Below, in pieces: positions 54,901 through 58,275 of a stretch of DNA of 64,000 nt. Source of the stretch: Plutella xylostella (taxonomy: Eukaryota > Arthropoda > Insecta > Lepidoptera > Plutellidae); contig NC_064005.1 in NCBI RefSeq assembly GCF_932276165.1, forward strand, positions 8,556,001 through 8,620,000, in the 5' to 3' direction. The position numbers and the translations under genes were made by a program. The stretch's first letter is position 1; the number at the start of each line of letters is the position of its first letter. Below the pieces are notes generated by a model. That model worked only from the letters and a program-made list of their open reading frames with translations, did no database searches and was not told the origin of the DNA.

Positions 54901-55330
54901 CTTCCTCGGATATCATGAACTCACTATACGTACCAACAGCTATAGTTATCTCAGTAGCATAGTACATATTATATAGTTATTTTTTTTTTCGTTTGTCTAG
55001 GGTTTGTCACTGGTGAAAGGATTAGTGCCAATTTCTCCATAGTCGGTTATCTAACGCTAACTAACTCTCTCTCTCTAACTAAAACGACAGGGATTGATTT
55101 ATAAATTAAACGTCATCTCCATATAAAATTTATGACAGATGTGTCAAAAGTCAACCACTACTCCCTGGTTATGCTCTAACCGAAAATGGAGAAATTGGCA
55201 CTTAGCCAGTCAAAATTCCGTCAGACACGGAAAATATACCTATAGTTATAGGCTTTTTTCGTAGACCCTCTGATGATTTACAATATCACTCACCGTGCTC
55301 ATCTTTGTACCGACGACACAGGGAGAACAT
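12723..55330 (-). CDS. PH-domain protein, eight exons, about 303 aa (whole gene)
   Basis: Joined exons, in transcript order: 55294-55330 (coding part), 51625-51672, 49228-49301, 24734-24939, 16472-16499, 16166-16250, 13315-13533 and 12723-12937. All introns are GT-AG and the phases agree at every junction. The coding lengths sum to 912 nt, giving 303 codons plus TAA. Residues 18-131 read as a pleckstrin homology domain: a first strand with GGYMLRYK, a second with EEWVVLY, then AWFK, ending in a helix with the characteristic Trp at residue 124 (SEMTDWMTAISKT). PH domains usually bind phosphoinositides or proteins at the inner face of membranes, so a membrane-proximal adaptor role is inferred. 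Residues 132-159 begin with a proline run. The part after residue 160 is Trp/Gly-rich in the middle and ends in an acidic tail (EYDDTATG, DDWDFGVD). I do not recognise the C-terminal half or an orthologue name. No signal peptide or membrane segment is seen. Intron lengths are 3621, 2323, 24288, 8234, 221, 2632 and 377 nt. Confidence 0.85.
13083..13300 (-). mobile_element. Decayed tRNA-derived SINE in intron 7
   Basis: Same body order as 7131-7326 (GGGGACATCTAATAC..., AACTAGGCAAAACCTG, TTTGACAGCTGATG) but the tRNA-like head is heavily mutated. It fills most of the 377-nt last intron of the PH gene. Confidence 0.6.
13315..13533 (-). CDS. PH gene exon 7
   Basis: A 219-nt exon with acceptor CCACCTCTCAG and donor GTGAGT. 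It completes Gln160, encodes residues 161-232 and leaves one base for Arg233. It contains a Ser/Thr-rich start (KQHSTFTAKSSETHRG), GRGLVAVIKRQVPL and a Trp/Gly-rich stretch (WGQGWGWVTLPNGVW). I recognise no domain in it. It is GC-rich compared with its surroundings. Confidence 0.87.
13534..15950. other. Intron 6 of the PH gene, non-coding
   Basis: Mostly AT-rich. Holds a GC-richer unique stretch at about 14858-15085 and the LTR-junction fragment at 15651. No extra exon is needed or seen. Confidence 0.5.
15651..15690 (+). other. LTR-end plus primer-binding-site-like junction
   Basis: TTCGGGCGCC, a short AT stretch and then TGGCGCCCAACGTGGGT at 15671-15687. This is how gypsy/errantivirus-type LTR elements look at the 5' LTR to primer-binding-site junction (tRNA-Lys type). 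No second LTR or pol frame is present, so it would be a decayed fragment. Confidence 0.35.
15961..16095. mobile_element. MITE GGGTCACTCTATATGA family, copy in intron 6
   Basis: About 135 bp with ends GGGTCACTCTATATGAC and GTCAGTATAGAGTGACTCCC. A further partial end lies at about 16121-16141. The family recurs at 2487-2670, 51438-51575, 59853-60158 and, divergently, 62895-63035. Confidence 0.7.
16166..16250 (-). CDS. PH gene exon 6
   Basis: An 85-nt exon with acceptor TTGCCTCTTCCAG and donor GTAAGT. It starts at a codon boundary and encodes residues 132-159, LPPPPHIELVMSMPYLRT then AFKRPTVRVR, plus one base of Gln160. It is the proline-rich exit from the PH domain followed by a basic segment. 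A foldback MITE lies about 70 bp into the next intron. Confidence 0.87.
16472..16499 (-). CDS. PH gene exon 5, 28-nt microexon
   Basis: Found by looking for the piece needed to join exon 4 (phase 2) to exon 6 (phase 0). Acceptor CTACCTCTAAAG and donor GTGAGT bracket 28 nt that complete Thr122 and encode DWMTAISKT (residues 123-131). This is the end of the PH C-terminal helix, with its near-invariant Trp (124). Without it the reading frame breaks and exon 6 meets a stop. Only 221 nt of intron separate it from exon 6. Confidence 0.88.
18293..18455 (+). mobile_element. LINE 3' UTR with (ATTCT)n tail
   Basis: Contains TCGCTTTAAGCGATAAGACC and TGTACAAATAAAGAATATTC, ending in ATTCT repeats. The AATAAA and simple-repeat tail mark a LINE 3' end. 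Close copies at 32858-33012 and 49078-49206. Confidence 0.65.
19843..20043. mobile_element. Relative of the 12560 MITE
   Basis: Starts GGGGTTACTACTACTG and ends GGCGGTAGCCCCA, with ATTAGCAATTA... inverted near both ends and the shared CGCTCGCCTGTCA core. More decayed than the other copy. Confidence 0.45.
20796..21185 (-). mobile_element. Dispersed repeat GGGTTCCGTAGCC family, copy 2
   Basis: A reverse copy: AACCAGCCAAGTGCGAGTCA at the left and GAAGTACGGAACCCTAAAAA at the right, with a shorter, diverged interior. Confidence 0.55.
21527..23134 (-). mobile_element. TIR element, copy 2, interrupted by the 836-bp element
   Basis: Inverted relative to copy 1, 9.6 kb away. The outer sequence totals about 763 bp and is split at 22135-22970 by the 9-bp-duplication transposon. 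It lies in intron 4 of the PH gene. Divergence between the copies is modest, by eye. Confidence 0.7.
22135..22970. mobile_element. Non-autonomous DNA transposon with 9-bp duplication (Mutator- or Merlin-like)
   Basis: 836 bp with perfect 33-bp terminal inverted repeats (22135-22167 and 22938-22970, beginning GCGTGTTTTGAAACTATACA). It is flanked by TGTGACGTC at 22126-22134 and 22971-22979. It interrupts an older repeat; the uninterrupted copy near 11355-11372 has a single TGTGACGTC at the same place, which confirms the borders. Inside are at least six copies of a CTTGAAAATATAC / GTATA-TTTCAAG motif arranged as 50-58 bp palindromic units (for example 22219-22268, 22763-22820 and 22840-22889). 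There is no transposase frame. Confidence 0.85.
23328..23440. mobile_element. Foldback repeat (ACGGGGCGC ends)
   Basis: Outer ends CACGGGGCGC and GCGCCCCGTA bracket inner inverted arms GTGACAAAAGTT / AACTTTTGTCAC. No clear target duplication. Confidence 0.55.
24075..24215. mobile_element. Foldback MITE, TAA target
   Basis: 141 bp with long inverted arms (GGCCCTGTTTCACAATGTCTGG-like ends, GTGACAGCATGTATTTTATC inner arms) and TAA on both sides. Confidence 0.8.
24601..24692. mobile_element. Short foldback repeat beside exon 4
   Basis: Inverted arms around CGCGCGCTGGCCC / GGGCCAGCGCGAG, with outer AAGAAAAT / ATTTTCTT ends. It ends 36 bp from the exon 4 splice donor, inside intron 4. Confidence 0.65.
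24734..24939 (-). CDS. PH gene exon 4
   Basis: A 206-nt exon with acceptor CTCTCAACAG and donor GTGAGT. It encodes residues 54-121 plus two bases of codon 122. The sequence runs from DASGKGLATQ through SPDMLAIASWTG, a proline-rich loop (VPRRPALPPG), LMALGSRR and VVWMLAKSDSEM. It fits PH strands 4-7 with a long loop and ends just before the C-terminal helix. GC content is far above the flanking introns, as in exons 6-8. A 90-bp foldback repeat lies 36 bp into the following intron. Confidence 0.9.
25760..25918. mobile_element. Foldback MITE, TTAA target
   Basis: 159 bp with inverted arms TCCACATGCATAGTTACTA, flanked by TTAA, the target used by piggyBac-type elements. The termini do not start with the usual CCC, so the superfamily is uncertain. 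Confidence 0.75.
26444..27010 (+). mobile_element. Dispersed repeat GGGTTCCGTAGCC family, copy 1
   Basis: Runs from TTTTTAGGGTTCCGTAGCCA through a (CCGTCTGT)n run at about 26501-26532 to AACCCTTTGTGCGCGAGCCC and CGCACTTGGCCGGTTTTT. It is a family I associate with Lepidoptera. No coding frame. Helitron-like or other origin is not decided. Confidence 0.6.
27039..29681. repeat. Cluster of eleven TAMCTCGGWATAWGG motifs
   Basis: Motif-like sites at 27039, 27068 (both inverted), 27439, 27487, 27832, 27868 (partial), 27905, 29424, 29446, 29476 and 29666. Examples: TACCTCGGTATAAGGG twice, TACCTCGGTATATGGA, TAACTCGGAATATGGA. The intervening DNA is not tandem. I know of no family with this layout. Confidence 0.5.
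28733..28742. promoter_or_regulatory. NRF1/EWG-like palindromic site in a CpG-rich spot
   Basis: GCGCATGCGC, the consensus of NRF1-family factors (Ewg in flies), within a short GC-rich block (28690-28745) in AT-rich intron 3. It could be a promoter for an internal minus-strand transcript. Confidence 0.3.
31093..32744. mobile_element. Foldback-type element with about 570-bp inverted repeats
   Basis: A 1652-bp element starting CAGGGTGTCCCAAAAGTCAA and ending in its complement, with TA on both sides. The arms (31093 to about 31664 and about 32170 to 32744) are near-perfect inverted repeats around a spacer of about 500 bp. No transposase frame is seen. It lies in intron 3 of the PH gene. The superfamily is not assigned; a TA duplication would fit several Tc1/mariner-related groups. 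Confidence 0.8.
32858..33012 (+). mobile_element. LINE 3' UTR with (TCTA)n tail
   Basis: Near-identical to 18293-18455 over its body but with a TCTA tail, showing independent tail formation. Confidence 0.65.
33727..33994 (+). mobile_element. tRNA-derived SINE, second body type
   Basis: The tRNA-like head has GGCGTAGTGGTTAGTAACC and GGTTCTATTCCC, then a GATATTTGTTCTCGGGTCTT body, a GTGCACCTCTGCCTACC tail segment and a (GT)n end. The 3' tail piece also occurs alone at about 49708-49765 and 56783-56822. Confidence 0.75.
33971..33994 (+). repeat. (GT)n microsatellite at a SINE tail
   Basis: A GTGAGTGAGTGTGTGTGTGT run terminating the SINE at 33727. Confidence 0.85.
34561..34758. mobile_element. 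GC-rich foldback MITE
   Basis: About 198 bp. Inverted arms of about 80 bp contain GACGCGGCCTACGGCGTGA and its complement, ending GGCCCGGGTCTCC / GGAGACCCAGGC. TA-like flanks. Much richer in GC than its surroundings. Confidence 0.7.
35302..35541 (-). mobile_element. Internally deleted mariner-family element
   Basis: 240 bp flanked by TA, with terminal repeats AAAAGTATCGGGAT / ATCCCGATACTTTT. Between about 35342 and 35503 the minus strand is open and ends in a stop; it reads as the C-terminus of a mariner-type transposase (KKCCDDWIIRWRMCIVSEG then YFKGDKINLNE). The rest of the gene is missing. Confidence 0.7.
35908..36155 (-). mobile_element. tRNA-derived SINE, second body type, reverse
   Basis: A reverse-strand copy of the 33727 type. 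The B box reads GGTTCAATTCCC on the minus strand. The tail ends at about 35908 with the complement of GTACAAGGTGTGAGTG. Confidence 0.75.
36623..36833. mobile_element. MITE, CACTCACGGGC family, copy A
   Basis: 211 bp flanked by TA, with terminal inverted repeats CACTCACGGGCAATGAAA followed by a shared GTTCCACT. A TA duplication and this layout suggest a Tc1/mariner relative. The interior is related to copy C in opposite orientation. Confidence 0.8.
37560..37868. mobile_element. MITE, CACTCACGGGC family, copy B, split by a SINE
   Basis: The TA-flanked ends CACTCACGGGC and GCTCGTGAGTG are present, but the interior is largely replaced by a tRNA-derived SINE (about 37597-37815). Confidence 0.65.
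37597..37815 (+). mobile_element. tRNA-derived SINE (GGTGGTAGCTCAG type)
   Basis: The tRNA-like head has an A box (TAGCTCAGTTGG) and a B-box-like ATTTCGCATCCC, followed by a non-tRNA body and a tail of AATAG repeats. Insertion inside MITE copy B makes the SINE the younger of the two. Confidence 0.6.
38213..38413 (+). mobile_element. Dispersed repeat ACTAGCTGTGCCCGCGAGC family, copy 1
   Basis: A body with GTGGGAATTCCGGGCTAAAA, AAATCCGTTCAGTAGTTTTG and an end at TTTATAATATTAGTTAGGAT. It is a common insect dispersed repeat, probably a retroelement 3' end. Copies at 38861-39055 and 53242-53416. Confidence 0.6.
38861..39055 (+). mobile_element. Dispersed repeat ACTAGCTGT family, copy 2
   Basis: Same body as 38213-38413, ending at TTTATAATATGCGG. 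Confidence 0.6.
40448..40616 (-). repeat. 3' LTR of the BEL/Pao element
   Basis: 169 bp, identical to the other LTR except for one G/A difference at plus-strand position 6 of the repeat. The outer flank is ACCAG at 40443-40447. The inner flank on the minus strand has only a short purine-rich run (CGGGGATA) as polypurine tract. Confidence 0.95.
40644..45875 (-). CDS. BEL/Pao gag-pol polyprotein, 1743 aa, intact
   Basis: An uninterrupted frame from ATG 45875 (context GCCAAAATGA); the frame is open a little further upstream but without an earlier ATG. Domains in order: coiled gag-like N-terminus and DUF1759-type region (about 30-290); CCHC zinc knuckles (about 338-401, one a clean CX2CX4HX4C); retropepsin-like aspartic protease with DSGS at 480-483; reverse transcriptase (about 760-960) with Asp823 and YVDD at 897-900; RNase H-like region with Asp1070, Glu1114 and Asp1144; integrase with an H-x4-H/C-x2-C finger (H1376, H1381, C1411, C1414) and catalytic Asp1447, Asp1513 and Glu1562; and a C-terminal DUF5641-type segment (about 1640-1740). 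All expected catalytic residues are present, so the product may be functional. It would copy and integrate the element through virus-like particles in the cytoplasm and the nucleus. Confidence 0.96.
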   Translation of the reverse strand: MTTEEKLVKKRSSYKGRLTMFISYLDTVESLKNSDIAELQLRIGKVESLYAQYDEVQLQLECAADDMQSQLNERSMFESQYYKALARAQNLLTKYNKSNNDDACSENVTRASNHRLVKLPTIQLPKFSGSYENWLEFHDTFSSLIHTNDEIDEINKFHYLRASLEGSAAVVIQSFEFSASNYAVAWKVLCERFDNKRLLIQNHVSALFNIDPISRESSVVLKRLIDNLNKNLRALESLGEPVKQWDTLLIHIVTHKLDQKTYREWEECKGRLDQNSSITFDLFIQFVRGRADLIETLEMSRNLNSTSHKSSSKLKAMVSVQHTNNNNNSNTDSIKNVCPKCNGDHNLSNCTQFLALSNEARYNSLPNYKVCYNCFKIGHYANHCKKPGCKLCKRKHNTLVHVSEPKVSNAVATDNICQRTEKRSVFEPSTSVAATAPASINNVALSANIGHQQQDVLLSTALVILLDCNNVEHVARAVLDSGSTSSFMTEELHMRLNLDVAQIDRSIMGINNVTSHVGKRCRVHLKSLDKSYSTDLHCFVLPSITSNVPGRELDLSTLQLPSHICLADPTFYKPAEVDILIGADLFWDLLGSQRIKLGTGRPVLCETRLGWIVSGPNTSNYASLISSEIKCNFAKTESHFTGEMDDIRQDLTRFWQLEEINSKSSSSHYSPEEKLCEDHFVQNTSRLPDGRFCVRIPLKNDPELLGDSLKRATQCLFSLERSLKRKPETSQMYHDFLTEYQLLGHMSECEGPHSCAGAYFIPHHGVLRESSSTTKLRVVFNASSPKTSGISFNDLQMVGPVVQDDLLSILLRFRQHKYILSADVAKMYRCIEVHPDDRNLQQIVWRDNSSHPITAFKLNTVTYGTASAPFLATRCLKQLGLECNDKKTAEIILHDFYVDDLLTGSDDLEEAKAIRESVTTVLASAGMPLRKWRSNEPELLSEISETSLDLNIGSQEPNKLLGLGWHSDSDDLCFPLNSLVTDGNTKRELLSVIAQVFDPLSLLAPCIITMKMLMQGLWLDKLSWDEPLPSEIKKRWNEITKSLSLLNAVRCPRIMVCDAHKTVQLHIFSDASERAYGACAYVRSVDSTGDVTVRLLIAKSRVAPIKPATIPRLELCGALMGARLFEKVVDSLRIKIDQIFFWSDSTIVLGWLRMLPCKLQPFVRNRVAEILEKAGNHTWRHVPTDLNPADPISRGVDIGNLLGLKLWWSGPEFLKNDLSEWPSQPKHVGPLPETRPDADVSLNATISEGKAFVDFSRFSNHSRLIRAVAYALRFIKHCRKQISETDYLTDEELRKASNLLISKCQEDSFPEYKLLLNKESLPKKSPLLKFNVFIDDDHIMRVGGRLDNSNFSYDKRHPILLQSTHLFTQLLFTYQHKRLMHAGPQLLLACIRETYWPIGGRNLAKACYHKCVLCQRMKGKVVTPLMGNLPQQRLLPGGFPFESVGVDYAGPIMSASRQGRGCRLVKVYICIFVCFTTKAIHLELVGDLTSNTYLLAMRRFIARRGKPLHTFSDNGTSFVGACNDISAFLKSNCNFLSENMANDNINFHFIPAYTPHFGGLWEAGVKSTKYHLRRVLGNCNLTYEELNTTLTQIEAILNSRPLTPLSSEPSDCTPLTPGHLLIGRAMTSLPQPDYQDHSTPLLTRFKRIEQLRQHFWERWSKEYVSELQQRVKWRSCKDGLKLDTLVVVKEDNLPPLKWRMGRVVAVHPGSDGIARVADIRTSTGVIRRAFSRICPLPVAPSSC
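45876..46762 (-). other. Untranslated leader of the BEL/Pao element
   Basis: An 887-bp AT-rich stretch between primer-binding site and polyprotein ATG. No substantial ORF or secondary insertion was seen. Confidence 0.7.
46743..46762 (-). other. Candidate primer-binding site of the BEL/Pao element
   Basis: On the minus strand the bases immediately after the 5' LTR read TGGTCCAAGATC. TGG directly after the LTR is the usual complement of a tRNA CCA end. I could not match it with confidence to a particular tRNA. Confidence 0.6.
46763..46931 (-). repeat. 5' LTR of the BEL/Pao element
   Basis: 169 bp, upstream LTR with respect to the minus-strand polyprotein. On the minus strand it starts TGTTGAAG and ends CCTGAACA. 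An AATAAA lies near its 3' end, as expected for LTR polyadenylation. The outer flank is ACCAG at 46932-46936. Confidence 0.95.
46937..47860. other. Intron 3 between the BEL element and exon 3, nothing recognised
   Basis: AT-rich with no supported gene. A short ACAAATAAATATTTT run at about 47874 resembles a LINE tail. Confidence 0.4.
48740..49077. mobile_element. TTAA-ending dispersed repeat
   Basis: Contains TTTTGAACGGCTGAACCGAT and ends CCCCTCTTTTTCGTCGGGGG then TTAA at 49074-49077. A similar end (TTTTGCGTCGGGGGTTAA) occurs at 57483-57499. TTAA suggests piggyBac-like ends; the left boundary is not resolved. Confidence 0.4.
48893..48918 (+). repeat. (AGCT)n short tandem run
   Basis: AGCTAAGCTAGCTAGCTAGC continuing to AAGCTA, self-complementary, inside the TTAA-ending repeat. 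Confidence 0.8.
49078..49206 (+). mobile_element. LINE 3' UTR, divergent copy
   Basis: Contains ATCGCTCTAAGCGATAAGGT and a TTCAATAAAG then (ATTCT)n tail. It starts immediately after a TTAA-ending element. Confidence 0.55.
49228..49301 (-). CDS. PH gene exon 3
   Basis: A 74-nt exon with acceptor TATTTCCAG and donor GTTAGT. Two bases complete Arg29, then 24 codons (30-53) run from KYLWNSW through EEWVVLYDDSTMAWFK and end at a codon boundary. This is the most diagnostic stretch for the PH domain (strands 2 and 3). The following 24.3-kb intron holds the BEL/Pao retrotransposon and most of the other repeats in the window. Confidence 0.9.
49379..49690 (+). mobile_element. tRNA-derived SINE with nested insertion
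   Basis: The head GGTGGTAGCTCAGTCGGTTAA carries an A box and GTTCGAATCCC is the B box. The body is interrupted at about 49452-49570 by an AT-rich segment beginning (TATT)n, then resumes at TGTACCAATGA. It is related to 37597-37815. The acceptor ends do not pair, so it is not a tRNA gene. Confidence 0.6.
49928..50625. mobile_element. Non-autonomous DNA transposon with 9-bp duplication and GTATAACG arrays
   Basis: 698 bp flanked by ATGCTAAGT at 49919-49927 and 50626-50634. The termini are imperfect inverted repeats of about 29 bp, sharing GTATAAAAACGAA after GGGT. Both arms consist of many divergent GTATAACGTTCATAAT-like units, inverted between the arms. A GC-richer core lies at about 50204-50370 (repeated GCTCCGC/TTGCTTCGC runs). 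No coding frame is seen. The superfamily is uncertain; 9-bp duplications suggest Mutator or Merlin. Confidence 0.75.
50793..50991. mobile_element. MITE, AGGTCACAGCACACATAAAC ends, TTA target
   Basis: 199 bp with 20-bp perfect inverted ends and TTA on both sides. It lies 160 bp from the 9-bp-duplication element in intron 2. Confidence 0.75.
51438..51575. mobile_element. MITE GGGTCACTCTATATGA family, copy in intron 2
   Basis: Ends GGGTCACTCTATATGA and TATAGAGTAACCCTCC, with the shared internal CACGACTCTATCTCGTTGTA. It begins 44 bp after the exon 2 splice donor. Confidence 0.7.
51625..51672 (-). CDS. PH gene exon 2
   Basis: A 48-nt exon between a TTTGTTCTAG acceptor and a GTGAGT donor. It completes codon 13 (Glu), encodes HGGTQIKGGYMLRYK (residues 14-28) and leaves one base for codon 29. 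GGYMLRYK is the first strand of the PH fold. An alternative reading frame is open too but gives no PH-like sequence and breaks the phase at both junctions. Confidence 0.85.
52516..52640 (-). mobile_element. LINE 3' end fragment in intron 1
   Basis: Same order as 58106-58275: CATCATCAGCCTATAGCAG, CCACTGCTGGACGTAG, CCACTGGATGCGATC. Truncated after about 125 bp. Confidence 0.6.
53242..53416 (+). mobile_element. Dispersed repeat ACTAGCTGT family, copy 3
   Basis: 5' shortened, with GTGGGAATTCTGCGATAAAA and the terminal ATAATATTAGTTAGGAT. Lies in intron 1. Confidence 0.6.
54297..54425 (+). mobile_element. Decayed LINE 3' end
   Basis: Contains GTGGGACGCCCTCTGGCCCG, GCTGGACGAGGAAGGCAGAG and TTGGGAGAAGCCG, related to the coding end at 59373 but frameshifted. 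Confidence 0.5.
54511..54742. mobile_element. MITE, CACTCACGGGC family, copy C
   Basis: 232 bp flanked by TA. The left end matches CACTCACGGGCAATGAAA exactly. The right end is slightly decayed (TTTGCACGTGAGTG). The interior is related to copy A in the opposite orientation. Confidence 0.7.
55025..55201. mobile_element. MITE GTGCCAATTTCTCC family, copy 2
   Basis: 177 bp flanked by TTA, with the same ends and interior as 9505-9652 plus a short CT-rich expansion near 55060-55090. It lies 87 bp into intron 1 of the PH gene. Confidence 0.8.
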
Positions 55331-55351
55331 CCTTGGAATGCCGCACAGAAC
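55294..55351 (-). CDS. PH gene exon 1 (first coding exon seen)
   Basis: Acceptor TTGTCAACAG precedes 55351 and donor GTGAGT follows 55294. The exon encodes the start at ATG 55330 (context AAGGATGT, with A at -3) and residues 1-12, MFSLCRRYKDEH, ending in phase 1. The acceptor shows that at least one further 5' exon exists to the right. The seven codons before the ATG (VLCGIPR) are open in frame, so translation might begin upstream. I prefer ATG 55330 because no upstream coding exon could be supported. Confidence 0.75.
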
Positions 55352-56094
55352 CTGTTGACAAAACAATGTATTGTTAATTAGTTATTACTTTTTGATTGCG
55401 CCTTTTTTTGAACTATAATTTTTCCTTAAGTAAGGAAATAGCCTAAATTTAAAATTATGTAAGTGTGTCGCTTTTCGGCGGACATACTGACCAAGAATTT
55501 ATCTTTCTTACTGCTTTTACAATGTTCAAGATAAGTAGAGACGTATCTTTATCTTCCATGAAATAAGATGCCATATTCCCACTTTTTCAGGTTTCATTTA
55601 ATAAAATATGAAGGGACCTTTTATTAAATTACACTGTAATAATTGGAAAACTTGGCTGTAAGTATATTAAAAAAATCTACCAACAGAAATCCATTATAAA
55701 CGCGAAAGTTTTATAAGTATGGATGAAAGTTAATTACTCTTACATGGTAAAACGGCTGAAACTATGTTGATGAAATTTGATGCGGGAATCTCCCTTAATT
55801 ACTTAACAAAAAAAACTGGTGAACTTATTATTTTTTATGTGTGATAGGTTGAGATTAGAAACCGTATTGCTGAATTATTTTGTAATTATGTAAAAATACC
55901 TACTTGTACTAAAAAAAATGTTTTTCTGTTTATAGCATTTGTTTCCATATATTGGTATTGTAGTAATAACTAGTTTGCCCTTCTTTACGCGTAAATGATT
56001 CATATATGGTTTTTTTTTTATTTTAATTTGATTTTATTAATAATTTGCATACCTAATGTTACCTATATCAATGGGAAAGGACAGTAATAGACGA

Positions 56095-56437
56095 TGGTAA
56101 GCTAACTGTAATTATGATGAAAAATACCTAATGTCCTCCTAGCCGAATTTCGACCACGGCGGCCAATCTCAATTGAGATCAGCCATCTACGCAGGAGTAG
56201 ATTATAGTGCCCAAGTGTGTCCGCAGTACACAGGAGCACTCTCTGTTCCGTCACTCTCATAGCCCAATGGGACGGATTGACTGACACGACTGGAGAGACA
56301 TCTGGTGATCAGCCTTCTATGTCCTAACCAAACTTAGAACCACAATTTAGAAACACAAATTGTTGGTCCCACCCGGGAATCGAACCCGGGACCTCTGGGT
56401 CATGAAGCGAAGCTTCTACTACTAGACCACAGAGGCA
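56095..56437 (-). mobile_element. tRNA-derived SINE (GTGGTCTAGTAGTAG type)
   Basis: The head at the right end has an A box (TGGTCTAGTAGTAGAAG) and a perfect B box (GGTTCGATTCCC). The body runs leftward through GTCCCATTGGGCTATGAG. It is a different family from the other SINEs here. Confidence 0.65.
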
Positions 56438-57199
56438 GTTAAAAAAATACCTATAGATTATCTGCAAAACTCGGAATAAAGAATAGCGTAGGCCTATAAC
56501 ATACTTAAGTATTATGCCTACTTAGGTACTTAAGTAAGTAGGCATAAGTAATTGAAAAGAATTTTATTGCTACTCAATTACCAGCGAGTTAATCAACTGA
56601 ACTATTTTTAATAAATTGAAGCTCTAATTGCCTTCTCTTCGCAATTCAAATAGTTCAAATTTAATTAAAAATTCTTAATAATTACACCGTCGCGTTGCTA
56701 TGATATTAGTACGTTAGTAGACTAAGAGCTTTAGGTCCAGGGTTCGATTTCCAGTCTAAATGGTCATGCAGTAATGCACTTATGCATGCATACCCCGCAA
56801 GGGACTACAATAGTACAAGGTTTGGTTATAATTAGATATACTTTATGTTTTGTTTAATTCATATTATTTTATGTAAATAGACTAAAATTACTACGAGTGG
56901 TTGCATGAAAATTTGTCTCATTAGGCAGATTTATTTATTCATCACATTAAGTGCTATTGTAATTACTGGAATATGTAGGTAGACACTAATTTAATGATAA
57001 CACTGTTTTTATTTTAATTACCTCGATGAGAGTGTACTAAAGTCTTCTCCGTTCCAAAATCACGATGCAACTCATTTTCGGCAACCACTCATTCCAAATT
57101 CAATGTCAGCTCATTAAAAAAACAACCAAACGCAAATGTCACTGGCCACTTATAAGCAAAGAGGTTAATTGAAAAGTTTATTTAAATCATGTGAGTTGT

Positions 57200-57499
57200 T
57201 TGTAAAAAAAAGTTAGAAAAGGCGTCGCGCCCACGGAGGTTGCGAAGCGACTGGCTTTGAGCGCGAAAGATTTGCGTTCGGGAGCTGTCGGGGAACTTCG
57301 GAGATGTTCGGGACTCAAGCTCGCTTCGTTTCAGCGTTTCAGCCCTTCAGCGGTGCTATTCTGTAGTCTTTACCGAAGAGAGCGAGCTTACCATTTTTTT
57401 TTACATTGCAACTTTAGCTTCGTGAAATTTGATGCAACTACACAAAGTTTGCTAAACAAGATAATAATTATAACACTCCTATTTTGCGTCGGGGGTTAA
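57200..57499. mobile_element. Second TTAA-ending repeat
   Basis: The right end is CACTCCTATTTTGCGTCGGG then GG and TTAA. The left part (about 57210-57400) is GC-rich with GCGAAGCGACTGGC. The left boundary is uncertain. Confidence 0.35.
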
Positions 57500-58105
57500 A
57501 AAAACACAACAACAATAGAGTGTAAGTATACCTGATTCTGTCCGAATAATTTTCCTGAATATTTTATAGAATAGCGCTACCAAATAACGCGACGGCTACT
57601 GTACATAAGTACTTATCTAATGCTGAATGGGTACATTTTGAGTTATCATTACATAGGATACGTCTTTACCGATGTTGTTCTAGTAGAATGCAAATTCTGG
57701 GTATTTATTGATTATACGTAGAATAGAATATACTTAACACATACTTACATAAAATGTAGTACCGTGCGGCATGAATGCACTTAAATTCCTTTTAAAATAT
57801 CATCTTCTCATTAAATTTAATGGGTTATGCATACATTAATGGCTTACGCATGGCATGGCACAAACTCTAATAATAGAAACATCAGAAGTCAAGTAATTAC
57901 TTAGTCAACATTTAGTAAACTGTGATTAACCGCAGATATCCTAGTAATTCAACCTAGCTTCGTCAATAAGGATGCTATTTTACTCCGAATGAAAATGCAG
58001 TGGTGGCTAGGTAGGGTAGGCCTATGTGTTAATACAGATTGTAAACTCCCTACTAAGTATATTTAAAAAATCATAGACTCACAAACTTTCGCCACCATAA
58101 TAATA

Positions 58106-58275
58106 ATAATAATCATCATCATCATCATCAGCCTATAGCAGTCCACTGCTGGACGTAGGCCTCTCCCAAAGCACGCCACTGGATGCGATCTTTAGCTTTC
58201 CGCATCCAATCATATCCAGTCACCTTTTGCAAGTCGTCACTCCATCTAGCCACGTTTGCCTAGTCGCAGCCTCAT
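58106..58275 (-). mobile_element. LINE 3' end (CATCATCATCAGCC family)
   Basis: Starts with a CAT repeat, then AGCAGTCCACTGCTGGACGT and CTCTCCCAAAGCACGCCACT. It is another LINE end in reverse orientation; shorter copies at 52516-52640 (minus) and 53496-53530 (plus). Confidence 0.65.

Noticed and set aside
56370..56437. tRNA gene on the minus strand
   Set aside because: tRNA-like head of a SINE, continuous with a repeat body.
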